This document shows, piece after piece, positions 1 through 8,801 of a DNA stretch of 64,000 nucleotides (the stretch's first letter is position 1; each line of letters begins with the position of its first letter). Source of the DNA: Plenodomus lindquistii (lineage: Eukaryota > Ascomycota > Dothideomycetes > Pleosporales > Leptosphaeriaceae); assembly GCA_025504975.1 (NCBI GenBank), contig JANUWI010000013.1:1-64000 (forward strand), given 5' to 3'. Made by a program: the position numbers and the translations under genes. The notes below the pieces were generated by a model. The model did not search any database. It was not told the origin of the DNA and worked only from the letters and a program-made list of their open reading frames with translations.

Positions 1-176
1 ACCAGAACTATGAATACCAACACGCTCCCCTCGGGCCAACATCTCTACAGATAAGCCCAGCGAACGATATCCTTTGCGTGCCGCCGGTCCCACTGTAAAA
101 CCGGTATTCTGAGACAAGCCCAGCGCTTATCTCGGAGGCAAGGCAGACTCATCGGGGGAATCCCCCCGAGGCGATG

Positions 177-184
177 TATATAAA
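177..184 (+). promoter_or_regulatory. TATA box of the retroelement
   Basis: TATATAAA lies just upstream of the ribozyme and about 190 bases before the ORF1 start, and it is conserved in all four pseudo-LTR copies (equivalents at 4178, 4647 and 8648). It is a plausible promoter element for the transcript. The start site itself cannot be read from sequence. Confidence 0.5.
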
Positions 185-192
185 CTGCTCTC

Positions 193-282
193 CTGTCGCT
201 CCTGACGAGTTTCTTTCTGTAGATCCAACAAGAAACGAAAAGTATCTCCTCACAAGAGATATTTAGAGTCTTCATTTTACAG
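193..282 (+). ncRNA. hammerhead ribozyme (type I), copy A
   Basis: All core elements are present in order. CTGACGA is at 202-208. Stem II pairs GTTTCTT (209-215) with AAGAAAC (230-236). GAAA is at 237-240. Stem III pairs 241-248 with 256-263. A240-U264 closes the core and A265 is the cleavage base, giving predicted cleavage between 265 and 266. Stem I pairs 198-201 with 266-269 and, beyond an asymmetric internal loop, CTGT (193-196) with ACAG (279-282). Hammerheads are known in the pseudo-LTRs of Penelope-like elements. Activity here is inferred. Confidence 0.88.
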
Positions 283-369
283 AAAGAATAAAATCCAATC
301 GAGTTCTTCTTCAGTGGCTTTGTCACTCTTTAACCCTAACCCTCCTCAACAACAACTCCTTTGGTCACC

Positions 370-1368
370 ATGTCCGCTTCACCACACACCCCTCAACGAG
401 GACAGCAGAACCGCGCCAGGGCGGGCCCCTCACCCCGCCAAGACGATATGGAGGTTGACTCGTCATCCGTTCCCGCTGAAACCCAATCCAGCGTCAATTC
501 AGAATTGCATAACCGACGAATGGCCCTCGGGCTTGAAGTCGTTTCTGCCTTTCTGAAGAAAATCGTCAACTCGCGCAGCGTTGCACAACTGGTGTCTAGC
601 GTTCCAGCCGTAGCACAGGACAGAACTCGAGTCAATCTTGACAACATTGTGCAAGCACACGTCAAGAAAGCGCTTGCAGTCTCCCTCCTCGCGGAATGGA
701 GAGATTGCATCGCTAAAGAAAACTTCGACTCTATCCTGGAGCTTAAATCCCTCCGTGCTCCGTCCATTCAGGTCAGCAAGCTTGCTGAACACGGCGGCAG
801 CATCCCGCGAAATTTCGATGAATCTCTCAAGGAAGCCAAAAAGCTGTCACTCACCCGCATGATCGAAATCAAGGACCTTGAGGTGCAATCCCTGACCGGT
901 CTATGCAACCAGACACAGCAGGCGAATTTACTACACAGAAGCTGGTTACCCATCGCTCAGATGGAAGGGGTGAGCTTTGAGGCCTCGGCTATTCTGCTCG
1001 ACCCCGCCTGCTCTCTGTCCCTGGTACAATCAGCCATATCAATTGGAGAGAACACTGCGCAGAAACAGATGAGCCTTCGGGCAAAGAAATCTAGCACAGT
1101 CAAAAGAGCACGAAGAGACGGGACAGCCGTCATGCCTACGGACTCCAAAAGTCTCGAAGTGTTCGTCAAAGAAATCGCGAAACGGCAAAGGCAGTCTGCC
1201 CAAGACAAGGCCAAAGCCAACAACAAAAAATCGGGAAAAGGTCGGAGAGGGGCTGGTCCCTCCAAGACCAAAAACCAGAAGAATCCCAACAAAATTGGGA
1301 AGAAGGACCGCCAACGAAAAAGCGGAAAACGCGGTTCTTCCTCCAGAAGGCAGCCCAAGAAGCCTTAG
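370..1368 (+). CDS. Penelope-like element ORF1, basic nucleic-acid-binding-type protein, copy 1
   Basis: This is a 332-residue protein counted from the ATG at 370; the reading frame itself opens slightly earlier without an ATG. I recognise no enzymatic domain. The last ~90 residues are strongly basic (Lys/Arg/Ser/Gly-rich, for example GKKDRQRKSGKR), which fits RNA binding or nuclear targeting. Coprina/Athena-type elements carry an ORF upstream of the RT, and this holds the same place. Its 3' third overlaps the open ORF2 frame. A -1 slippery heptamer at 1233-1239 lies within it, so a share of ribosomes may make an ORF1-RT fusion lacking the final ~43 ORF1 residues. The copy at 4840-5838 has the same sequence. 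Confidence 0.75.
   Translation: MSASPHTPQRGQQNRARAGPSPRQDDMEVDSSSVPAETQSSVNSELHNRRMALGLEVVSAFLKKIVNSRSVAQLVSSVPAVAQDRTRVNLDNIVQAHVKKALAVSLLAEWRDCIAKENFDSILELKSLRAPSIQVSKLAEHGGSIPRNFDESLKEAKKLSLTRMIEIKDLEVQSLTGLCNQTQQANLLHRSWLPIAQMEGVSFEASAILLDPACSLSLVQSAISIGENTAQKQMSLRAKKSSTVKRARRDGTAVMPTDSKSLEVFVKEIAKRQRQSAQDKAKANNKKSGKGRRGAGPSKTKNQKNPNKIGKKDRQRKSGKRGSSSRRQPKKP
1233..1269 (+). promoter_or_regulatory. candidate -1 ribosomal frameshift signal, copy 1
   Basis: The ORF1 codons TCG GGA AAA place GGGAAAA in the X_XXY_YYZ register required for -1 slippage (1233-1239). Seven bases downstream, GAGGG (1247-1251) pairs with CCCTC (1258-1262). An outer GGTC/GACC stem (1240-1243 with 1266-1269) extends the hairpin. 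The -1 frame is exactly the ORF2 frame. It stays open from 1095 to 3440 and has no ATG before 1443. The arrangement matches known frameshift signals; use in vivo is inferred. Confidence 0.6.
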
Positions 1369-3440
1369 ATGCACCGGCTCCCTTTGCATCAGGCAAGCTG
1401 CCTTTGGAGTTCTACCAACTCTCAAGTAACACTGCACAATATATGTACATCTGGCGCACATGGCCGTCTCATTGGTTTGAGACTCTCATGTCATGGAAAC
1501 CAGGTGTACACAAACTCGATGGTGTCAGACTTCCCCCGGACATCGAGTACACCCTTAGTGTAAACTTGAAACACCTCTTCCCTATTCGATATTCGGAAAA
1601 GGTTGCTGAAGATTGGTTCGAGGAACTTTGCCGCAAGGCCAGACTCCTCACCTATTTTTGGAAAAAAGGTAACGATCAAGATGACGTTACCCCCGACTGG
1701 GCGAAATCAATCCCGTATCTCGCTTCCGGTTGGGACCCTGGCATTGACGACGACTGGTTTGCAGATGGTATTCTTGACGGGAGGAAGACTCTGCGTCATG
1801 CGCTCCATGAGCGATCTATACCCCGACGAGATGTAAAGGACGATGCTCTCTTTCATGTGACCGTCCATCCAAAAAACCTGCAAAGATGGCTGTCGGAAGC
1901 TCAGCTTCTGGCTTTCATCACCGACAAAACCCTGGGGATTGTCGTCGTCACTCGTGAATGGTACGAGGAACAAATCCAAGCCTTTTTGGATCTACCATCA
2001 CCTTCAACAGCGCACCTCCCTCCCAGGGAGCGCCGTCCGCTGTTTGAGGTTCAGCATCAAGGAAAGGAAGCTTTTACCGATTTCTTCACGGGCTGCGTCA
2101 ATGACCTGAACGGTAGAATGCTCAAGATGCCCAACGGCGAAGTTTTTCCGTTCCTTTCTTCAAAAAAGGTACAAAAATTCTGGCGTTCAGCGTATTCCAA
2201 TACGACAATCCCTGTCTTCCATGGTATCCCAAAGATTCACAAAAATCCATGGAAGATTCGGCCAATAGTCCCTATGCATTCCTATGTGTTAGGACCGCTG
2301 GCCAGGATTCTGCACGCCCTTCTCTTACCGGTTCAACGATCTTTCCCATGGATATGTGAAAGCAGTCGGAATCTGTGTTCAGAAGTCGCAGATTTTAATA
2401 AGAGATTGGAAACTTCTCCACGTCTCCATTCTGGAGATGTGACGGGCATGTACACGAATATTCAATGGAGGTATTTTCGTGATGCCCTGCAGCTTATCTT
2501 ATCTTCCGGCGACTGGTATGATGAGCAGACCAGGAACTGGATTTTAGACGCTGCCGAACGAATCTGGTTTAGCGCCTTGTTTCAGCTCGGACCATACTTG
2601 GTTAGTCAGACAGACGGAGTGCCAATGGGGCTACATTGCGCTCCAGTCTTTGCAAACCTTTTCATGGCCTTCTACGAACAAGGATTCATCAATGCGTCAC
2701 CCTCTCTGTTTTACAGACGATACATTGATGATATCTTCGCCCTTGACCCTTCGGACGAAGCGCTAGATCGATTACGCGTCCCCGGACTTTCGATCCAATG
2801 GACGCATTCCGCCCACGAACTCCCGTTCCTCGACGTACGCTTCCACACGCACCCCGAGTCGGCGGAGGTGTGCTTCGCACCTTATCACAAGGCGCTTAGC
2901 CACCATCAATATATCCCATGGGCAAGCGCCCATCCCCTGTCGGTCAAGAAGGGGATGATCAAAGGCGAGCTCAGCCGGGTCCGCGCAATATGCTATAAGG
3001 AGTCATACTTTTTGACATGGAAGGCGACATTTTTGTCGTGGCTCCGAGCGCGCGGCTGGCCAAATCGGGTGTTACACTCCTGGGCACGGCAAGTCCAATG
3101 GCGATCTTACTTTCCCGGCTCCGGGCTGGAGAAAAGGGAAAGGACGAAAGCAATCATTGCCGTGTCCGAATATAACCCCGTATGGGATCAGGTTTCTTCG
3201 ACCGCTATCTGGGAGAACATGAGGAAAGCATGGTTCCGTCATGGGCTTACGGACCTGCCATACCCACCAAATGTTCTTGTTGCCAAGAAACGCACAAAGT
3301 CCATGTGGGACTCTGTGCGAGCGGTAAATCGAAATATCCTTTTTAAGGAAATCGAAGAAATCGACATCGAGGATTTGTCGGTATCTGTGTCATCCTTAAG
3401 CACAGAAATGCCCTATCAGTCCCCTCGAGCTCTGACCTGA
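1240..3440 (+). CDS. Penelope-like reverse transcriptase (ORF2), no endonuclease, copy 1
   Basis: The reverse transcriptase copies element RNA, probably primed by a chromosome end. Visible motifs in order are PKIHK...RPIV, the motif A aspartate in SGDVTGMYTNI (Asp codon 2436), DGVPMGLHCAPVFANLF (motif B), YIDD (2721-2732), LPFLDV, and the Penelope-type HQYIPWASAHP. No GIY-YIG domain follows. The frame is open upstream of its first ATG (1443) and encodes PPTKKRKTR, a nuclear-localisation-type motif, before the ORF1 stop. Together with the slippery site this suggests translation as an ORF1 fusion, so I start the feature just after the heptamer. Splicing or initiation at 1443 is the alternative. 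It differs from copy 2 by Leu versus Arg at codon 2937. Confidence 0.88.
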
Positions 3441-4001
3441 GCCTTGAGTTTCAAAGAAAGGCTGCTTCCTGCGTAATGCTTGAAGCCGTTGACACCCTTC
3501 TAGGAACCTCATACCACCTGAAGCCCGCCTGAAGTCTCCTCGCCTGTCAGCCGTGAATACTGAAGGGGTAACCCGGATGCTGAAGCGCATGGCGAAGGAA
3601 CGGATAGGGGTGAATAGTGGTGTCTGGAACCTTTCCTGACCCTTGCTGTGTATCGCGACGCACTATGCCTAGCTTTCACACCTCAAGGAGCATCAACATG
3701 GCTGTCTTGAGAGGAACCTGGAAACTGGTTTGCCCCTTCTTAGTACCACACGAAACGTGCTAGTAGCTTCGGCGAAGACACAAAGTACTGTGCGAAGAGT
3801 CGGGAGATCATTTGCCCAATTCTCTTACAGCCATTTTGACGTTGGGGGAAGAAAGACAATTGGGGAAAGAACGAGAGGAGATTGGTAAGTCATTTCGGTG
3901 TTATTTCGATTAAGGTCGACCATTGCGGTTTCTGGAAACAGACGGAATAGGAGAAGGGCAAGCGCCAAGGCGCTAACCCTGACCCTAACCCTAATCGGTT
4001 A
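3441..4001 (+). other. 3' untranslated region of element 1
   Basis: No credible ORF. The copy at 7911-8471 matches closely. It ends with a perfect short hairpin (AGCGCC-AA-GGCGCT, 3961-3974) followed by degenerate telomere-like units and TAATCGGTTA, directly before the next pseudo-LTR. The terminal hairpin plus telomere-like bases may be what the RT recognises or what pairs with the chromosome end (inference). Confidence 0.6.
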
Positions 4002-4331
4002 ACCAGAACTATGAATACCAACACGCTCCCCTCGGGCCAACATCTCTACAGATAAGCCCAGCGAACGATATCCTTTGCTTGCCGCCGGTCCCACTGTAAA
4101 ACCGGTATTCTGAGACAAGCCCAGCGCTTATCTCGGAGGCAAGGCAGACTCATCGGGGGAATCCCCCCGAGGCGATGTATATAAACTGCTCTCCTGTCGC
4201 TCCTGACGAGTTTCTTTCTGTAGATCCAACAAGAAACGAAAAGTATCTCCTCACAAGAGGTATTTAGAGTCTTCATTTTACAGAAAGAATAAAATCCAAT
4301 CGAGTTCTTCTTCAGTGGCTTTGTCACTCTT
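4002..4331 (+). repeat. pseudo-LTR, copy B (3' end of element 1)
   Basis: A near-identical repeat of 1-331 at an offset of 4001 bases. Its end abuts the long CCCTAA tract. It carries the second hammerhead. Confidence 0.9.
4194..4283 (+). ncRNA. hammerhead ribozyme, copy B
   Basis: Same fold as copy A, with cleavage predicted between 4266 and 4267. One substitution (A to G at 4260) changes a stem III U-A pair to U-G and so keeps the helix. Cleavage here and at copy A would release a 4001-nt RNA, exactly one element unit. Confidence 0.87.
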
Positions 4332-4390
4332 TAACCCTAACCCTAACCCTAACCCTAACCCTAACCCTAACCCTAACCCTAACCCTAACC

Positions 4391-4431
<41 letters not shown>
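4332..4431 (+). repeat. telomeric repeat tract (CCCTAA)n, internal
   Basis: About 16 CCCTAA units with one 7-base variant (AAACCCT near 4411). The tract joins the 3' pseudo-LTR of element 1 to a short remnant before element 2. It is either a former chromosome end onto which element 1 was copied, or repeats templated by the element RNA. Confidence 0.95.
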
Positions 4432-4470
4432 GCCAAGGCGCTAACCCTGGACCCTAACCCTAATCGGTTA
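4429..4470 (+). repeat. remnant of an element 3' end between telomere tract and element 2
   Basis: GCCAAGGCGCTAACCCTG and the following bases match the last ~40 bases of the element 3' region (3961-4001) with one added G. This is the tail of another copy, or a conserved junction, lying directly before the 5' pseudo-LTR of element 2. Confidence 0.7.
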
Positions 4471-4801
4471 ACCAGAACTATGAATACCAACACGCTCCCC
4501 TCGGGCCAACATCTCTACAGATAAGCCCAGCGAACGATATCCTTTGCTTGCCGCCGGTCCCACTGTAAAACCGGTATTCTGAGACAAGCCCAGCGCTTAT
4601 CTCGGAGGCAAGGCAGACTCATCGGGGGAATCCCCCCGAGGCGATGTATATAAACTGCTCTCCTGTCGCTCCTGACGAGTTTCTTTCTGTAGATCCAACA
4701 AGAAACGAAAAGTATCTCCTCACAAGAGATATTTAGAGTCTTCATTTTACAGAAAGAATAAAATCCAATCGAGTTCTTCTTCAGTGGCTTTGTCACTCTT
4801 T
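4471..4801 (+). repeat. pseudo-LTR, copy C (5' end of element 2)
   Basis: Third copy of the ~330-base terminal repeat, with TATA box and ribozyme intact. Confidence 0.9.
4663..4752 (+). ncRNA. hammerhead ribozyme, copy C
   Basis: Core CTGACGA, stem II, GAAA and stem III are identical to copy A. Cleavage is predicted between 4735 and 4736. Confidence 0.88.
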
Positions 4802-4839
4802 AACCCTAACCCTCCTCAACAACAACTCCTTTGGTCACC

Positions 4840-5838
4840 ATGTCCGCTTCACCACACACCCCTCAACGAGGACAGCAGAACCGCGCCAGGGCGGGCCCCT
4901 CACCCCGCCAAGACGATATGGAGGTTGACTCGTCATCCGTTCCCGCTGAAACCCAATCCAGCGTCAATTCAGAATTGCATAACCGACGAATGGCCCTCGG
5001 GCTTGAAGTCGTTTCTGCCTTTCTGAAGAAAATCGTCAACTCGCGCAGCGTTGCACAACTGGTGTCTAGCGTTCCAGCCGTAGCACAGGACAGAACTCGA
5101 GTCAATCTTGACAACATTGTGCAAGCACACGTCAAGAAAGCGCTTGCAGTCTCCCTCCTCGCGGAATGGAGAGATTGCATCGCTAAAGAAAACTTCGACT
5201 CTATCCTGGAGCTTAAATCCCTCCGTGCTCCGTCCATTCAGGTCAGCAAGCTTGCTGAACACGGCGGCAGCATCCCGCGAAATTTCGATGAATCTCTCAA
5301 GGAAGCCAAAAAGCTGTCACTCACCCGCATGATCGAAATCAAGGACCTTGAGGTGCAATCCCTGACCGGTCTATGCAACCAGACACAGCAGGCGAATTTA
5401 CTACACAGAAGCTGGTTACCCATCGCTCAGATGGAAGGGGTGAGCTTTGAGGCCTCGGCTATTCTGCTCGACCCCGCCTGCTCTCTGTCCCTGGTACAAT
5501 CAGCCATATCAATTGGAGAGAACACTGCGCAGAAACAGATGAGCCTTCGGGCAAAGAAATCTAGCACAGTCAAAAGAGCACGAAGAGACGGGACAGCCGT
5601 CATGCCTACGGACTCCAAAAGTCTCGAAGTGTTCGTCAAAGAAATCGCGAAACGGCAAAGGCAGTCTGCCCAAGACAAGGCCAAAGCCAACAACAAAAAA
5701 TCGGGAAAAGGTCGGAGAGGGGCTGGTCCCTCCAAGACCAAAAACCAGAAGAATCCCAACAAAATTGGGAAGAAGGACCGCCAACGAAAAAGCGGAAAAC
5801 GCGGTTCTTCCTCCAGAAGGCAGCCCAAGAAGCCTTAG
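4840..5838 (+). CDS. Penelope-like element ORF1, copy 2
   Basis: This 332-residue protein is the same as ORF1 of copy 1 and starts at the ATG at 4840. It has a Lys/Arg-rich C-terminus and no recognised enzymatic domain. The frame overlaps the RT frame, and the same slippery heptamer lies at 5703-5709. Confidence 0.75.
   Translation: MSASPHTPQRGQQNRARAGPSPRQDDMEVDSSSVPAETQSSVNSELHNRRMALGLEVVSAFLKKIVNSRSVAQLVSSVPAVAQDRTRVNLDNIVQAHVKKALAVSLLAEWRDCIAKENFDSILELKSLRAPSIQVSKLAEHGGSIPRNFDESLKEAKKLSLTRMIEIKDLEVQSLTGLCNQTQQANLLHRSWLPIAQMEGVSFEASAILLDPACSLSLVQSAISIGENTAQKQMSLRAKKSSTVKRARRDGTAVMPTDSKSLEVFVKEIAKRQRQSAQDKAKANNKKSGKGRRGAGPSKTKNQKNPNKIGKKDRQRKSGKRGSSSRRQPKKP
5703..5739 (+). promoter_or_regulatory. 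candidate -1 frameshift signal, copy 2
   Basis: GGGAAAA in X_XXY_YYZ register, with the stem GAGGG/CCCTC (5717-5721 with 5728-5732) after a seven-base spacer and an outer GGTC/GACC stem, as in copy 1. Confidence 0.6.
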
Positions 5839-7910
5839 ATGCACCGGCTCCCTTTGCATCAGGCAAGCTGCCTTTGGAGTTCTACCAACTCTCAAGTAAC
5901 ACTGCACAATATATGTACATCTGGCGCACATGGCCGTCTCATTGGTTTGAGACTCTCATGTCATGGAAACCAGGTGTACACAAACTCGATGGTGTCAGAC
6001 TTCCCCCGGACATCGAGTACACCCTTAGTGTAAACTTGAAACACCTCTTCCCTATTCGATATTCGGAAAAGGTTGCTGAAGATTGGTTCGAGGAACTTTG
6101 CCGCAAGGCCAGACTCCTCACCTATTTTTGGAAAAAAGGTAACGATCAAGATGACGTTACCCCCGACTGGGCGAAATCAATCCCGTATCTCGCTTCCGGT
6201 TGGGACCCTGGCATTGACGACGACTGGTTTGCAGATGGTATTCTTGACGGGAGGAAGACTCTGCGTCATGCGCTCCATGAGCGATCTATACCCCGACGAG
6301 ATGTAAAGGACGATGCTCTCTTTCATGTGACCGTCCATCCAAAAAACCTGCAAAGATGGCTGTCGGAAGCTCAGCTTCTGGCTTTCATCACCGACAAAAC
6401 CCTGGGGATTGTCGTCGTCACTCGTGAATGGTACGAGGAACAAATCCAAGCCTTTTTGGATCTACCATCACCTTCAACAGCGCACCTCCCTCCCAGGGAG
6501 CGCCGTCCGCTGTTTGAGGTTCAGCATCAAGGAAAGGAAGCTTTTACCGATTTCTTCACGGGCTGCGTCAATGACCTGAACGGTAGAATGCTCAAGATGC
6601 CCAACGGCGAAGTTTTTCCGTTCCTTTCTTCAAAAAAGGTACAAAAATTCTGGCGTTCAGCGTATTCCAATACGACAATCCCTGTCTTCCATGGTATCCC
6701 AAAGATTCACAAAAATCCATGGAAGATTCGGCCAATAGTCCCTATGCATTCCTATGTGTTAGGACCGCTGGCCAGGATTCTGCACGCCCTTCTCTTACCG
6801 GTTCAACGATCTTTCCCATGGATATGTGAAAGCAGTCGGAATCTGTGTTCAGAAGTCGCAGATTTTAATAAGAGATTGGAAACTTCTCCACGTCTCCATT
6901 CTGGAGATGTGACGGGCATGTACACGAATATTCAATGGAGGTATTTTCGTGATGCCCTGCAGCTTATCTTATCTTCCGGCGACTGGTATGATGAGCAGAC
7001 CAGGAACTGGATTTTAGACGCTGCCGAACGAATCTGGTTTAGCGCCTTGTTTCAGCTCGGACCATACTTGGTTAGTCAGACAGACGGAGTGCCAATGGGG
7101 CTACATTGCGCTCCAGTCTTTGCAAACCTTTTCATGGCCTTCTACGAACAAGGATTCATCAATGCGTCACCCTCTCTGTTTTACAGACGATACATTGATG
7201 ATATCTTCGCCCTTGACCCTTCGGACGAAGCGCTAGATCGATTACGCGTCCCCGGACTTTCGATCCAATGGACGCATTCCGCCCACGAACTCCCGTTCCT
7301 CGACGTACGCTTCCACACGCACCCCGAGTCGGCGGAGGTGTGCTTCGCACCTTATCACAAGGCGCTTAGCCACCATCAATATATCCCATGGGCAAGCGCC
7401 CATCCCCGGTCGGTCAAGAAGGGGATGATCAAAGGCGAGCTCAGCCGGGTCCGCGCAATATGCTATAAGGAGTCATACTTTTTGACATGGAAGGCGACAT
7501 TTTTGTCGTGGCTCCGAGCGCGCGGCTGGCCAAATCGGGTGTTACACTCCTGGGCACGGCAAGTCCAATGGCGATCTTACTTTCCCGGCTCCGGGCTGGA
7601 GAAAAGGGAAAGGACGAAAGCAATCATTGCCGTGTCCGAATATAACCCCGTATGGGATCAGGTTTCTTCGACCGCTATCTGGGAGAACATGAGGAAAGCA
7701 TGGTTCCGTCATGGGCTTACGGACCTGCCATACCCACCAAATGTTCTTGTTGCCAAGAAACGCACAAAGTCCATGTGGGACTCTGTGCGAGCGGTAAATC
7801 GAAATATCCTTTTTAAGGAAATCGAAGAAATCGACATCGAGGATTTGTCGGTATCTGTGTCATCCTTAAGCACAGAAATGCCCTATCAGTCCCCTCGAGC
7901 TCTGACCTGA
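5710..7910 (+). CDS. Penelope-like reverse transcriptase (ORF2), copy 2
   Basis: Same RT as copy 1, with all catalytic motifs intact, including YIDD at 7191-7202. The first ATG in frame is at 5913, but the frame is open upstream through the ORF1 overlap, so a frameshift fusion is likely. It encodes Arg instead of Leu at codon 7407, just after the HQYIPWASAHP motif. No GIY-YIG endonuclease follows the RT. Confidence 0.88.
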
Positions 7911-8471
7911 GCCTTGAGTTTCAAAGAAAGGCTGCTTCCTGCGTAATGCTTGAAGCCGTTGACACCCTTCTAGGAACCTCATACCACCTGAAGCCCGCCT
8001 GAAGTCTCCTCGCCTGTCAGCCGTGAATACTGAAGGGGTAACCCGGATGCTGAAGCGCATGGCGAAGGAACGGATAGGGGTGAATAGTGGTGTCTGGAAC
8101 CTTTCCTGACCCTTGCTGTGTATCGCGACGCACTATGCCTAGCTTTCACACCTCAAGGAGCATCAACATGGCTGTCTTGAGAGGAACCTGGAAACTGGTT
8201 TGCCCCTTCTTAGTACCACACGAAACGTGCTAGTAGCTTCGGCGAAGACACAAAGTACTGTGCGAAGAGTCGGGAGATCATTTGCCCAATTCTCTTACAG
8301 CCATTTTGACGTTGGGGGAAGAAAGACAATTGGGGAAAGAACGAGAGGAGATTGGTAAGTCATTTCGGTGTTATTTCGATTAAGGTCGACCATTGCGGTT
8401 TCTGGAAACAGACGGAATAGGAGAAGGGCAAGCGCCAAGGCGCTAACCCTGACCCTAACCCTAATCGGTTA

Positions 8472-8801
8472 ACCAGAACTATGAATACCAACACGCTCCC
8501 CTCGGGCCAACATCTCTCCAGATAAGCCCAGCGAACGATATCCTTTGCTTGCCGCCGGTCCCACTGTAAAACCGGTATTCTGAGACAAGCCCAGCGCTTA
8601 TCTCGGAGGCAAGGCAGACTCCTCGGGGGAATCCCCCCGAGGCGATGTATATAAACTGCTCTCCTGTCGCTCCTGACGAGTTTCTTTCTGTAGATCCAAC
8701 AAGAAACGAAAAGTATCTCCTCACAAGAGATATTTAGAGTCTTCATTTTACAGAAAGAATAAAATCCAATCGAGTTCTTCTTCAGTGGCTTTGTCACTCT
8801 T
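8472..8801 (+). repeat. pseudo-LTR, copy D (3' end of element 2)
   Basis: Fourth copy. A change in the C/G hairpin (CCTCGGGGG instead of CATCGGGGG near 8621) extends its pairing with the 3' strand, so the hairpin may be under selection. The repeat ends at a telomeric tract. Confidence 0.9.
8664..8753 (+). ncRNA. hammerhead ribozyme, copy D
   Basis: Core identical to copy A. Cleavage is predicted between 8736 and 8737. Confidence 0.87.

Larger units (their letters stand above)
1..331 (+). repeat. pseudo-LTR, copy A (5' end of element 1)
   Basis: This sequence recurs at 4002-4331, 4471-4801 and 8472-8801 with only a few substitutions, for example G at 78 where the others have T. It contains a C/G-rich hairpin (152-158 with 163-169), a TATATAAA box at 177-184 and a hammerhead ribozyme at 193-282. 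It ends at TTAACCCTAACCCT. In 5' copies this continues into ORF1, and in 3' copies it continues into long telomeric repeats. The short ORFs called on the - strand here are shadows. Confidence 0.9.
1..4331 (+). mobile_element. EN-deficient Penelope-like retroelement, copy 1 (Coprina/Athena type)
   Basis: The unit reads pseudo-LTR (1-331), ORF1, ORF2 with reverse transcriptase, 3' region, then a second pseudo-LTR (4002-4331) that runs directly into CCCTAA repeats. A few bases of its 5' end lie outside the window, because downstream copies carry TAATCGGTTA before the first base seen here. The RT matches Penelope-like elements and no GIY-YIG endonuclease follows it, as in the telomere-associated Athena (rotifer) and Coprina (fungal) groups. 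In those groups the reverse-complement telomere repeat lies at the element's 3' end, as expected if the G-rich chromosome overhang primes reverse transcription. The orientation here fits that. Copy 2 is almost identical. Confidence 0.9.
4471..8801 (+). mobile_element. EN-deficient Penelope-like retroelement, copy 2
   Basis: A full unit: pseudo-LTR 4471-4801, ORF1, ORF2, 3' region and second pseudo-LTR 8472-8801, followed by telomere repeats. It matches copy 1 at an offset of 4470 with only isolated differences noticed (78/4548 and T2938/G7408). Both copies lie head-to-tail in the same orientation with the 5' end toward the presumed chromosome end, as expected for successive additions to a telomere. 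Confidence 0.9.

Noticed and set aside
45..326. 93-codon - strand ORF repeated in each pseudo-LTR
   Set aside because: It overlaps the promoter and ribozyme, is conserved only because the repeat is, and resembles no protein family.
393..1461. Several - strand ORFs opposite ORF1 and ORF2 (up to 140 codons)
   Set aside because: They are shadows of the coding strand, produced by low stop frequency in G/C-balanced coding DNA.
2733..3440. Search for a GIY-YIG endonuclease after the reverse transcriptase
   Set aside because: No GIY-YIG-like motif or cysteine pattern follows the YIDD region and the frame ends shortly after the thumb-like segment, so the element is called endonuclease-deficient.
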